This document shows, one piece after another, positions 13,404-21,253 of a DNA stretch of 64,000 nucleotides; within the stretch, counting starts at the first letter, position 1, and each line of letters begins with the position of its first letter. The position numbers and the translations under genes are program-made. Location: positions 1 to 64,000 of IMG/VR virus record IMGVR_UViG_3300021127_000004. One strand, 5' to 3'. This DNA comes from a virus. A model generated the notes under the pieces. The model did not search any database. It saw only the letters and a list, made by a program, of their open reading frames with translations, and was not told the DNA's origin.

Positions 13404-14654
13404 TTACAATTTAGTCAAATCAAAAAAATAATCTTCGTGGCTTACTGTTGCCGAATGCTTATCTATCACTTGTATTGAATAGCCGCTATATGAACCGTTA
13501 TAGTTGTGGCTACTATGGAATGAAGGCGGCGCAAATGACATATAATTTCTATAATCAAACTTATTGCAACGCTTGTAGCCCAATTGGTGCAAGTCCCCTT
13601 TATCAACGTGAATAAACTTAGAATTAATGCCGTGATAGTCTATATAACTTCTAAAAAATTCTACTATCGCTGGGGTGAGGTCTAGCGATAGATTTTTAAG
13701 CCTTTGCTTTTCGTCTTTCCCGTGAGTGAGGATAAAACAATGGTCACCGTAAAAGAAATGCTCTACAAACTTATTGAGTATCTTAAAACCTATTTGCCCG
13801 TTTCCGTAAATTCTATCTAATACCATTTTGATAGTTTCATTCGCTATCCTTGCGAAGTCACCGCTATGGTTATCGTTTGACACATTACGGCATTCTATAT
13901 TGTCGGAAACATTGGCAGCAATTAGCCTTTCGATTAGGTTTAGTTTTCCTGTAACAAAAGTTTTAAAAGCATCTACGTTAGACATATTTTGTGGCAAGTC
14001 GTGACCGCCTCTAGTCGTTAACCCGTTCCAACCGTCTAATCCGTCCCCTAAGTCATCAATAAATAAAGTATCAAATTTACCAAATTGATTATGCTTTGCA
14101 ATAACAGAATTATAAACACTTTCTAAGTTTTGAAAGAATATATCCGCATTGTATTTGTAGTTGTAAATCCCGTATCCGTTGGGGTTTGGGTCTAATCCAA
14201 CGTGAGCATCCGATATAGTTACTTTAAGGGCTTTTTGGCACGTCTCATTGGGGGTTATTGGTACTGTTATTCTAGTAGTAAGCCTTTCAGTTACTATGTC
14301 CTCAATTGACTTTAAAATGTCGCTTTCTTGGGTTTGTTCGCATTTAACAAATATTGAGGCATCTTTAGTTTTCCACCAGTAATGCGTTACCCTTTCTTTT
14401 GGAATCCCAGTTGTTTCACATTCTTCTGCAAGTGCTTGGTGCTTTTCTTCTCCTCGTTTCCCTTTATTAAAATCTTCTGGCAATGGTGGTATTCCCCCCT
14501 CTTTTCTTAATGCCGACACAATATTAGACACCGTTTGTCGTGTGCTTTTGAATTTGTCCGCAATTACTTGCAAATCTTCCGACTGATGCGTTAGATAATA
14601 TTCCTTTATCTGTTCAGTCTTTGTTTTACTTTTTTCTTCGGCATTATTGGGCAT
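13404..14654 (-). CDS. HTH plus calcineurin-like phosphoesterase protein
   Basis: 416 aa. The N-terminal 14-55 form a helix-turn-helix (LQVIADKFKSTRQTVSNIVS). After a linker, residues about 143-370 carry the metallophosphoesterase motifs in order: DAH at 149-151, GDGLDG from 203, SNDNHSGD at 259-266 in place of GNHD, and THG at 310-312. Such enzymes use two metal ions to cleave phosphodiester or phosphomonoester bonds. Related HTH-phosphoesterase proteins occur in phages; the substrate is usually DNA or nucleotides but is not shown here. It is followed by small genes and the cREC protein and preceded by the lysis genes. Confidence 0.8.
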   Translation of the reverse strand: MPNNAEEKSKTKTEQIKEYYLTHQSEDLQVIADKFKSTRQTVSNIVSALRKEGGIPPLPEDFNKGKRGEEKHQALAEECETTGIPKERVTHYWWKTKDASIFVKCEQTQESDILKSIEDIVTERLTTRITVPITPNETCQKALKVTISDAHVGLDPNPNGYGIYNYKYNADIFFQNLESVYNSVIAKHNQFGKFDTLFIDDLGDGLDGWNGLTTRGGHDLPQNMSNVDAFKTFVTGKLNLIERLIAANVSDNIECRNVSNDNHSGDFARIANETIKMVLDRIYGNGQIGFKILNKFVEHFFYGDHCFILTHGKDEKQRLKNLSLDLTPAIVEFFRSYIDYHGINSKFIHVDKGDLHQLGYKRCNKFDYRNYMSFAPPSFHSSHNYNGSYSGYSIQVIDKHSATVSHEDYFFDLTKL

Positions 14655-14681
14655 ACTTTTGTTTTAATTATCTTCAACGGT

Positions 14682-14780
14682 TCAAATCGTATGGGTGGGG
14701 TTGGCATTGTCGATAAGATTAGCCCATAATATTGCTACTATGAGCGTTAATGAAAATAGTATCGTGTAAACTGCTAACAT
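14682..14780 (-). CDS. tiny membrane protein, 32 aa
   Basis: ATG at 14780 overlaps the end of the lysozyme gene by 7 nt. The first 20 residues (MLAVYTILFSLTLIVAILWA) are one membrane segment, followed by a short polar tail. The place next to the endolysin suggests a lysis accessory protein, such as a small holin or antiholin. This is inference from size and position. Confidence 0.45.
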   Translation of the reverse strand: MLAVYTILFSLTLIVAILWANLIDNANPTHTI

Positions 14781-15238
14781 GGTGTATTGTATAGTGTCCA
14801 TTCAGCCCTACGGCGTGTTTCTAGCCCTTTAACGGGCAAGTGGTTAGAGTATATCCATTTGTCAAATTCTAGCTGTATAGACGGGTCTTTTGGGTTTGCG
14901 TTTACTTTCTTTAGTAATGTACTTTCGGATAAGTTACCTTCACCCAAATTGTAAGCAAAAGACACCAACGCACCGAACTGATTATCGTTTAATTGTGATG
15001 TGACTAAATGACTAACGGCTACTGCTTTTTGATTGACTTCAAAGGTTAAGTATTCGATTGCTTGTTGTTCTGTAATTGCTGGTTCTCCTACTTTTACTTT
15101 GTTGCCATTGGGGTAAGTTGTTGAACCGTATCCGATTGTGTCTATCGAGGGGGCATCTATACTGTCATGATAGGCAGTTGCTGAAAACCCTTCGAAGTGT
15201 TTTATTAAATCTATTGTTTGTTTGTTTACTTGTCTCAT
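14774..15238 (-). CDS. endolysin, GH24 (T4-type) lysozyme
   Basis: 154 aa, close to T4 lysozyme in length. The GH24 catalytic set is present: Glu16 (HFEGF), Asp25 (YHDS) and Thr34 in DTIGYGS. Downstream motifs NDNQFGALVSFAYNLG and RRRAEW are typical of the family. No signal peptide, so export needs a holin; candidates are encoded at 16186-16642. It cleaves the MurNAc-GlcNAc bond of peptidoglycan at the end of infection. Confidence 0.95.
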   Translation of the reverse strand: MRQVNKQTIDLIKHFEGFSATAYHDSIDAPSIDTIGYGSTTYPNGNKVKVGEPAITEQQAIEYLTFEVNQKAVAVSHLVTSQLNDNQFGALVSFAYNLGEGNLSESTLLKKVNANPKDPSIQLEFDKWIYSNHLPVKGLETRRRAEWTLYNTPC

Positions 15239-15242
15239 AACC

Positions 15243-15542
15243 TTACTTTTTTAAATCTTCATACCTTAACCCATTGTGATAAGAACGGTAATTTATATCG
15301 TCAAAAAATCCATTCATATCATGTTCTACTCCATCCTCTTGCCATCTTAATATTAATCCCACTTCGCACTCATTATCTATATCGTAGCGTATATCGTCAA
15401 GATTGAAGAAATACTGGCAACAAAAAGAAGCAATCCCCCCAATATCATCTCCTACCCATCCATCGAAATCTAAAACTTGCTTTCTAATGAATTTATTTAA
15501 GTATGCTATTGCTACTGATTCGTAGCGTTGTTTAAGTGTCAT
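15243..15542 (-). CDS. hypothetical protein in lysis cassette, 99 aa
   Basis: Contains WVGDDIGGIASFCCQYFFNL, then DDIRYDID, a pattern I associate with small proteins found in many Bacteroidota phages and prophages without a known function. It overlaps the spanin gene by 4 nt and lies just before the lysozyme, so it is expressed with the lysis genes. Confidence 0.65.
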   Translation of the reverse strand: MTLKQRYESVAIAYLNKFIRKQVLDFDGWVGDDIGGIASFCCQYFFNLDDIRYDIDNECEVGLILRWQEDGVEHDMNGFFDDINYRSYHNGLRYEDLKK

Positions 15543-16063
15543 AACCTAGGTTTTACTATATACAATACCAACGCAATCACTATCGCTGCTAATAATAGCC
15601 AGAAATATAAGCACCATTCATTGCCTCTACTATGTTCTTTTGAAACTTGTAGTTGTTGAGTAGTGATTATTCCGTTTAATGTTGCTATCTGCTTGTTTAA
15701 ATTCTCTATTTGCGATTTGCAAAGGGATAGTTGTTGGTTGTCGATAATGGTGTCACGGTCGTGTATGTGCGTTGTATTTGTGTGGGTTATTGTAGTGGTA
15801 TCGTGTATGTAATTGCCTACTGTATCATGACAAGTAGCAATAGAGGTATCGTGCAAATAGGTTGTATCGCTCGAATGCGATATCACCTTATTATCGCAAG
15901 GGTGTAAGTTAGTGTAAACTTGCCCCACCGTATCAAATAGCGGTTCTTTAGTTAGCACTTTCTGTAACGCTGTACGGTCGGACATACAACCCGTTAAATG
16001 CCACATTATCAGTCCAAATAAAATGATAATTCCAATGTAACTATAACCTTTATCTGCTTTCAT
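15539..16063 (-). CDS. unimolecular spanin (lipoprotein with C-terminal membrane anchor)
   Basis: 174 aa. The N terminus (MKADKGYSYIGIIILFGLIM, then WHLTGC) is a lipoprotein signal with lipobox LTGC and Cys26. The C terminus has a strong transmembrane segment, about 149-170, followed by KPRL. Between them is a hydrophilic stretch with repeated His-Asp pairs (HDT, HDR) at 75-115 and a coiled coil at about 118-140. This is the design of a one-piece spanin: lipid anchor in the outer membrane, helix in the inner membrane, fusing both at lysis. Its position beside endolysin and holin candidates supports this. Sequence similarity alone would not prove it. Confidence 0.8.
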   Translation of the reverse strand: MKADKGYSYIGIIILFGLIMWHLTGCMSDRTALQKVLTKEPLFDTVGQVYTNLHPCDNKVISHSSDTTYLHDTSIATCHDTVGNYIHDTTTITHTNTTHIHDRDTIIDNQQLSLCKSQIENLNKQIATLNGIITTQQLQVSKEHSRGNEWCLYFWLLLAAIVIALVLYIVKPRL

Positions 16064-16077
16064 TTTTTCTCTTTTTA

Positions 16078-16115
16078 AAAGTACCCTCTATCGTTCTTGT
16101 GTTAGATAGAGGGCG
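16078..16115 (-). promoter_or_regulatory. hairpin in the leader of the spanin gene
   Basis: CCCTCTATC pairs with GATAGAGGG (9 bp), about 15-50 nt upstream of the spanin ATG at 16063. A shorter hairpin, GTGTC-TCG-GACAC, lies just beyond at about 16120-16132. It may limit read-through or translation from the holin genes; on the minus strand it lacks a clean U-tract. Confidence 0.45.
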
Positions 16116-16185
16116 TTAAATGTGTCTCGGACACTAGCCCCGTATGATTTAAGGGCGAACTTGGGGCAATGTAGCCGCAATCAGT

Positions 16186-16368
16186 TTACTGTGGCGTAGT
16201 GCCTCCTGTTACGTTACCGTCTTTAGCTGCAATCAAACCTGCTGCTACTAAAATAGTAGTTATAGCTGTTGCTACATCTGTTGTCACATATTGGGGATAT
16301 AAAGTATGTGCCAACGTAGGCAATACTGCTAAAATCCCTGCTAATGTTGTCTTCCACGATTTAATCAT
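16186..16368 (-). CDS. holin candidate, 60 aa, two membrane segments
   Basis: Begins MIKSWKTTLAGILAVLPTLA. Hydrophobic segments at about 8-25 and 30-47 are separated by a short polar turn, with a charged C terminus. Size, topology and position between the spanin gene and other small membrane genes fit a small holin that lets the endolysin reach the wall. It overlaps the 28-aa gene upstream by 4 nt. Confidence 0.6.
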   Translation of the reverse strand: MIKSWKTTLAGILAVLPTLAHTLYPQYVTTDVATAITTILVAAGLIAAKDGNVTGGTTPQ

Positions 16369-16451
16369 TTCTTCTGTTTTAAATTATTATCAAATATTTT
16401 ATAACCTATATACATAGACAAAACTACATAAATAAGTTTAATTATCCACAT
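16365..16451 (-). CDS. tiny membrane protein between holin candidates, 28 aa
   Basis: ATG at 16451 overlaps the stop of the upstream 63-aa gene (TAATG) and the TGA at 16367-16365 overlaps the next ATG (ATGA). The peptide (MWIIKLIYVVLSMYIGYKIF and eight more) is a single membrane helix with a Lys-rich tail. The coupling at both ends is strong support despite the size. Confidence 0.6.
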   Translation of the reverse strand: MWIIKLIYVVLSMYIGYKIFDNNLKQKK

Positions 16452-16642
16452 TATTTTTTACTAGCGTCTTTACGGATAGCTTGGTAGTAGTAAATTATGG
16501 CAAAAACGGATACAACACACCCTAATACAAATGAGATAATTTTCATAGTCCAATCGGCTACATTTGCCGATACTGCAAAAAAACCTAATCCCCCTATTAG
16601 TGTTGCAAATCCGTCTGCTGTCTGTTTAATGTGGTGTAACAT
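16451..16642 (-). CDS. second holin candidate, 63 aa, two membrane segments
   Basis: Begins MLHHIKQTADGFATLIGGLG. Hydrophobic segments at about 14-28 and 33-55 end in IRKDASKK. It may be the holin, or the holin/antiholin partner of the 60-aa protein; the sequence does not decide which. Confidence 0.6.
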   Translation of the reverse strand: MLHHIKQTADGFATLIGGLGFFAVSANVADWTMKIISFVLGCVVSVFAIIYYYQAIRKDASKK

Positions 16643-16659
16643 AGTCTCTTAATGTGATT

Positions 16660-17016
16660 TTATTTGAATGTTAATTTTAAAAACGCCGCAACGAATTGTA
16701 AAAGCATCAACGCCGAACCATCCCAAGCCGTGTATTGTGCTGATGTCAAAGTATACTGATTTGATTTAACCCTCCTGCCATCATTAGCTATTAAAACATA
16801 GCTAACAGTTACTAAGGTGTCATTTTCACTTGAATAAGACTGATTTGAGCCAGTTATCCCAATAGCTGACAAGGTGTCTTTCTGTTCGGGGAAACCTTGC
16901 CTAAAATAGACTTCGTTTATTCTTGCGGCTGTGCAGCCTGTAATAGTCGTGTCTATTGTTTGAGCCATAACACTTAACGACCCTAATACTAATAATCCTA
17001 ATAATAACTTCTTCAT
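16660..17016 (-). CDS. small secreted protein, 118 aa
   Basis: N-terminal signal peptide MKKLLLGLLVLGSLSVMAQ with cleavage before or at Gln, as often in Bacteroidota. The mature part (about 99 aa) includes INEVYFRQGFPEQKDTLSAI, then beta-rich segments. Gene order puts it just downstream of the LamG-like fibre gene, so it may be a fibre accessory or chaperone. Function not recognised. Confidence 0.6.
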   Translation of the reverse strand: MKKLLLGLLVLGSLSVMAQTIDTTITGCTAARINEVYFRQGFPEQKDTLSAIGITGSNQSYSSENDTLVTVSYVLIANDGRRVKSNQYTLTSAQYTAWDGSALMLLQFVAAFLKLTFK

Positions 17017-17027
17017 AATTGATTGAT

Positions 17028-17789
17028 TTATAATCCGTATCTACTTTTTAATGCGTTAAAATTTTGAGCGACTTCTGTTGATGTTAATGCCCTATTATAT
17101 AATTGGCAAACTGATATAAAACCATTATATCCTTGCGTAAGATCTCCCTTATCAGATGCTATTCTTGCATCAAGTCCGCTATTGGTTAGCGTGCTATTTG
17201 TTATAGTACCTGTTGCTTTTGAAACCCCATTAATATATACAGTAATAGCATTGGCGTTATTAGTTACACATATATTAGTCCAATTACTATTTAATATTGA
17301 AACACTTGTTTTTATTTGCGTTAAATTACCGGCATCATTACGTTGCACGAACCCTACTGTAAAACCATCAAAATTACTACCATTGTCTATTTTAAATATA
17401 TCATTGCCGCTAGATGCCCTTTCACAATACATTGCACCACCCGAAGAAGCGGAATTTACATTTACCCATAAACAAACTGTTGAACTAGATAATGCGCTAA
17501 TAATCTGTTTACCAAAAGAGGCATATTGATTTCCATTAAAAGTAAAGTAACCATTTTTTGAAGTATTAAATGTAGGGCTTGAAACTAAAGTAGTATTATT
17601 GCTCATTCCACTTATGTCATACCATAAACTCCCAATACCATTATAAGAATTTGAATTTTGAGCGGTAATGTTTGCTATCAATCCATTTGTTACAATTGGT
17701 GGGTATTGCCCGATTGCTCCTAAAAAGAATCGCATAGGCTGTGCGTTTGCAACGCCAATGAATAATAATAAAATAACTAAATATCTCAT
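17028..17789 (-). CDS. secreted LamG/concanavalin-like domain protein, probable fibre or receptor-binding protein
   Basis: 253 aa. Signal peptide MRYLVILLLFIGVANAQ. From about residue 60 to the end a LamG (concanavalin-like jelly roll) domain is recognisable: WYDISGMSNN, GYFTFNGNQYASFG, VCLWVNV, ITVYINGVSKATGTI, then VCQLYNRALTSTEVAQNFNA, which is the usual end of these domains. Such domains bind sugars. It lies one base from the large fibre-like gene at 17790 and may be its tip or attached lectin. The signal peptide is odd for a virion protein. The only GATC site I found in the window lies in this gene. Confidence 0.8.
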   Translation of the reverse strand: MRYLVILLLFIGVANAQPMRFFLGAIGQYPPIVTNGLIANITAQNSNSYNGIGSLWYDISGMSNNTTLVSSPTFNTSKNGYFTFNGNQYASFGKQIISALSSSTVCLWVNVNSASSGGAMYCERASSGNDIFKIDNGSNFDGFTVGFVQRNDAGNLTQIKTSVSILNSNWTNICVTNNANAITVYINGVSKATGTITNSTLTNSGLDARIASDKGDLTQGYNGFISVCQLYNRALTSTEVAQNFNALKSRYGL

Positions 17790-20246
17790 TTATTTACAAT
17801 TTAATAACCAAACAGACGTAAATTTCGTGCCATCATAAAATATACATATTTCATCCCTCGAACTTGCTGTTGTAGTAAGTGAGGGTATTACTCCTGCTGG
17901 CGAAATAAAGTTAGTATAAGTGGTGATTGTACGACTTCCTGTGGCATCTTGATAAACATCTAAATGATAAGTTCGCCCTGCTACCGCATTGGATATTGTT
18001 AGCGTTCTGCCTGTGCCTGCAAGTGTTACCTGTGCATTGCATCCGTTACGAGCATCCCAAGTAATAGTTGCCCCGTCTGTAAGGGTAATGATGGGGCTGA
18101 AAGTTTGTGTTACTGTTGCTACTGATGCGCTATCTACTTTTAAAGGGCTGCCACTCGTTCCAATTCCTGTCAATCCAAAGCCTGTTGTAATATTAGCCAC
18201 TATTTTAGTCGTATCCAAATTATATGCACCTGTGCTTGAATTGTAGGTAAAGATTGAACCCGTAGAAACGTTGCGAGTTGCAGATAGGCTACTTCCTGCT
18301 AAATAGTCGTTTGATGCACCAGCCGTTGCCGCGCTAACATTACCACTACCGTCCGCCTTTAATATCCCCGTTACACTACCTGCACCGCCTTTAGTACTGC
18401 CTATTACTGACCCGTTCCATGTAGCGTTGGTTATACTTGCCGCCCCTAGATTAAAAGTGTTTGTACTCCAACTTACCGCCGAAGGTGCGCTAAAATGATA
18501 ATCCCATGTACCCGCTGAACTGCCATTGCTTACCAATACAACATAGGCATAACCGCCCGAAGGGATGGATAAAACAGTTGTTCCAGAGTTATTGTTTACG
18601 GTTACTGCTCCACTAGACTGATTGTTATTGAAACTAAAAGTACACCCATTGGGCAAAGTAGTTGCATCAGGTAACTGCACAACCTGCCCACCTGACCCTG
18701 TTATGTAATAGTTGGGGGTAGATAAAACGGTTAAAGTTATCTGTGTGCCGCTTGCCGCTACGTTACTAAAACCGCTATAAAACGTATTCGCCGCTACATT
18801 ACCACACGCTGTATCTACTGTTACACCGTTGGTATATCCCACATGGTTTGTGCCATTCCAATAAGTTAGGGGTACTTTCGAAGATGTGATAGTTGGGGAG
18901 TTGCCTGTGATGCTACCTGTGCCTTTGTTAGCGTTGAAGTAAGTAGGGGTAATGTATAAACTACTATCCTTAGCCATTAGTACCTGCCTAAAATATTGCC
19001 CCGAACCTATTTGAGCAAATAAACTACCATTATGAGTGCCTATCAAATTATAAGCAACGTTTCTGTTGGTGTCGGGCAATGATAAGTAATTAATAGGATA
19101 TATCGCACCTCCTGTTATGGCTGCGCTACTCGATGCGGTTACGTCACCTGCAAAATCAAAAGAAACGCCACTATTACTTAATGTGCCTGTTTTGCCGAAA
19201 GTCCAATAGTTAGTATTGTTATTCATTATTTTCAAGTCGTTATTATCCGTAGTACCCAATGTTGCAGTTGTGCCGAATGAGTTGCCGCCTTGTGAGAAAT
19301 AATTAGAAGCGTTTAAACTATCTTTAGGAACGTTACCGATTGCAACCAATAATGAACCGTTTGTATTATTAGCGGTTACTATACCTATTCTCATTGCAGG
19401 GTATAATGTAGAGGGGGTTGGTGATATTCCCCCGTTATCGCCTAGATAAACGTTTTGTCCTGCATTGTATATGCTTAAATTAAGCCCCGTTACTATCCCC
19501 CCGTTATAAACTATTCTTCCATATCCATTATTAGGGATGGAATCTAAAGATATTGCAAAAGGGGGGTATCTAGGATTACTACCTTTTGCTATTGCTATAC
19601 TAGATGTTGAATCAAGGCAAACGGGTGTTAGTGGGGAAATCCCCGTCCCCGTATTTTTGGGACTAGCCCCTACTGTACTTAACCTACTTGAATTGCCAAG
19701 ACTATCTATGTAGTAGGGTTCTGTAAAGCCATTATTAGTCTTTGAATAAACCGATATTCCGACACTAGGATTAGAAGGGTCTGTACTTAGTGGGGTATAA
19801 TTATTTTTGGTTGTTTTACCTATGTAATAATATGTCGTACCGCTAGGTGTATCTATTGAAAGATTTGCAGTATAGCTTAATGAATGAACACCATTATAAA
19901 AAGGTATATCTTGAATTACCCCATTGCTGAATGTATTTCCACTTGCTAATGCACTATTGAATTGGGAAACTTTTTTAAAGTTGCTATTAGCTATCCCCCC
20001 GTTTAGAATCCAATAAGAACTATCTACCTTAGTATAAACCATAAAGGTTATAGTATCTCTATAATAAGTGGGGATTGCGTTTCTTGCAATCGTATCATAA
20101 ACTACTTTTGTAGCCCCTTGAAGATATGTGCCGTAATATCCTGCATAAGCCCCTGCGGGTTGAATCCCCCCACTAGAATTGATAAACACTTGCCCAAAAG
20201 AATTAAGGCTTATAAAAAGAGATAATATAATTAATAGTTTCTTCAT
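17790..20246 (-). CDS. large secreted tail-fibre-like protein, 818 aa
   Basis: Signal peptide MKKLLIILSLFISLNSFGQ. The body is rich in Ser, Thr, Gly and Asn, low in charge, and beta-rich as in trimeric fibres. About residues 605-645 contain NATWNGSVIGSTKGGAG and VTGILKADGSGNVSAATAG, a repeat type typical of phage tail fibres. The C-terminal part may be the receptor-binding tip. The protein is nearly abutted by its neighbours on both sides (1-nt gaps). Function as fibre is inferred from composition and repeat type. Confidence 0.75.
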   Translation of the reverse strand: MKKLLIILSLFISLNSFGQVFINSSGGIQPAGAYAGYYGTYLQGATKVVYDTIARNAIPTYYRDTITFMVYTKVDSSYWILNGGIANSNFKKVSQFNSALASGNTFSNGVIQDIPFYNGVHSLSYTANLSIDTPSGTTYYYIGKTTKNNYTPLSTDPSNPSVGISVYSKTNNGFTEPYYIDSLGNSSRLSTVGASPKNTGTGISPLTPVCLDSTSSIAIAKGSNPRYPPFAISLDSIPNNGYGRIVYNGGIVTGLNLSIYNAGQNVYLGDNGGISPTPSTLYPAMRIGIVTANNTNGSLLVAIGNVPKDSLNASNYFSQGGNSFGTTATLGTTDNNDLKIMNNNTNYWTFGKTGTLSNSGVSFDFAGDVTASSSAAITGGAIYPINYLSLPDTNRNVAYNLIGTHNGSLFAQIGSGQYFRQVLMAKDSSLYITPTYFNANKGTGSITGNSPTITSSKVPLTYWNGTNHVGYTNGVTVDTACGNVAANTFYSGFSNVAASGTQITLTVLSTPNYYITGSGGQVVQLPDATTLPNGCTFSFNNNQSSGAVTVNNNSGTTVLSIPSGGYAYVVLVSNGSSAGTWDYHFSAPSAVSWSTNTFNLGAASITNATWNGSVIGSTKGGAGSVTGILKADGSGNVSAATAGASNDYLAGSSLSATRNVSTGSIFTYNSSTGAYNLDTTKIVANITTGFGLTGIGTSGSPLKVDSASVATVTQTFSPIITLTDGATITWDARNGCNAQVTLAGTGRTLTISNAVAGRTYHLDVYQDATGSRTITTYTNFISPAGVIPSLTTTASSRDEICIFYDGTKFTSVWLLNCK

Positions 20247-21215
20247 TTATTGAAAAGTTACTGCTGTTGCTGAAAGATTACCAATTTGATTATTACTTAC
20301 TGTATAGTATCCATTATATGTTCCCCCACTTGCATTTGTAAAGGTAATTGAATTATTTAGACTAAATGCAGATGTAGATGGGAATCCATTTACGGTAACA
20401 CTTGTAACTGTACTCGTATTGACATAGAAAAGATACTTTGCGCTGCCTTGTTGTGGGATTGTGTACGAAAGTGAAGTTGCCCCCCCGCTATTATCTTGAT
20501 ATAAGGCTGCCAATATTTCTGCTTGGGTGGGGGTTGTTGTTGCCGAAAATCCCAAATACCTTTTGTTATAAAAGGAAAATATAGTCGTTGCCGTAGCCGT
20601 TTTTGAATCAGTAGTAGTGACTACATTGCTATATGTAGTATTAGTGTTTCTTGTTACTGAAACTCCTTGTGTGCCTGTTACTGTACTACCTGCACTTGGT
20701 TGTGTAAATGTTTGCCCTGTACCTGCTACTACTATTGTAGCAATGGGATTTGTTGCTCCCTGTGTTGATGTAGCCGATAATCTCCCCGCCCCCCAATTTA
20801 AAGTGTAAGACAATGCAGCCCCACTAGCAACGATTTCCTGTGAAAATCCCCCTGTCAAAGTAGCAGTAGGGTTTTGTGTTTGTATCTTAACATACCCCAA
20901 CAAGGTATCATTAAGTGCTGTATGGGTTACAAATAGGCTACTATCTACGGTTGATGAGTTTCGTTTCCATCCGAAACCATTCCAAAACCATTTTGCTGTA
21001 TCCACCCCTGCATTTGCAAAAATTATTTCTGTACCATAATAACGGGCTTTCATATTTGTATCCGTCCTTACTGCGGGGATATAGCCACTATCTGATTTTA
21101 AAAAAGCGTATTTTATCCAACTTGTAGAATTGGTTACGGGATTACCTTGTGGGAGTGATTGCGAAAATCCCCCTACCAAAAACAAACTTAATAATATAGT
21201 TAATAGTATCTTCAT
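20247..21215 (-). CDS. secreted fibre-like protein, 322 aa
   Basis: Signal peptide MKILLTILLSLFLVGGFSQ. The remainder is Thr/Ser/Asn-rich and probably beta-structured, with VAGTGQTFTQPSAGSTVTGT near the centre. The C terminus (NNSITFTNASGGTYNGYYTV) looks like an Ig-like strand pattern. Its place between two large fibre-like genes makes it a probable part of the same fibre. Confidence 0.65.
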   Translation of the reverse strand: MKILLTILLSLFLVGGFSQSLPQGNPVTNSTSWIKYAFLKSDSGYIPAVRTDTNMKARYYGTEIIFANAGVDTAKWFWNGFGWKRNSSTVDSSLFVTHTALNDTLLGYVKIQTQNPTATLTGGFSQEIVASGAALSYTLNWGAGRLSATSTQGATNPIATIVVAGTGQTFTQPSAGSTVTGTQGVSVTRNTNTTYSNVVTTTDSKTATATTIFSFYNKRYLGFSATTTPTQAEILAALYQDNSGGATSLSYTIPQQGSAKYLFYVNTSTVTSVTVNGFPSTSAFSLNNSITFTNASGGTYNGYYTVSNNQIGNLSATAVTFQ

Positions 21216-21253
21216 TTATTTAATTGTTATTTATTAAGGGTAAACGCGGATTT

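Noticed and set aside
14654-14661. TACTTTTG promoter box on the + strand
   Set aside because: No + gene follows and no -33 element is placed correctly; this motif occurs often by chance in T-rich DNA.
14679-14695. GGTTCAAATC as a tRNA T-loop
   Set aside because: The flanks do not form a T-stem and no acceptor or anticodon arm can be drawn.
16115-16185. Structured RNA or tRNA upstream of the spanin gene
   Set aside because: Several short stems can be drawn but no conserved RNA class fits; only the 9-bp hairpin was kept.
16442-16450. Perfect DnaA box TTATCCACA
   Set aside because: It is a single copy inside the small membrane gene, with no cluster of boxes or AT-rich unwinding region; probably chance, though the phage encodes a DnaA-like protein.
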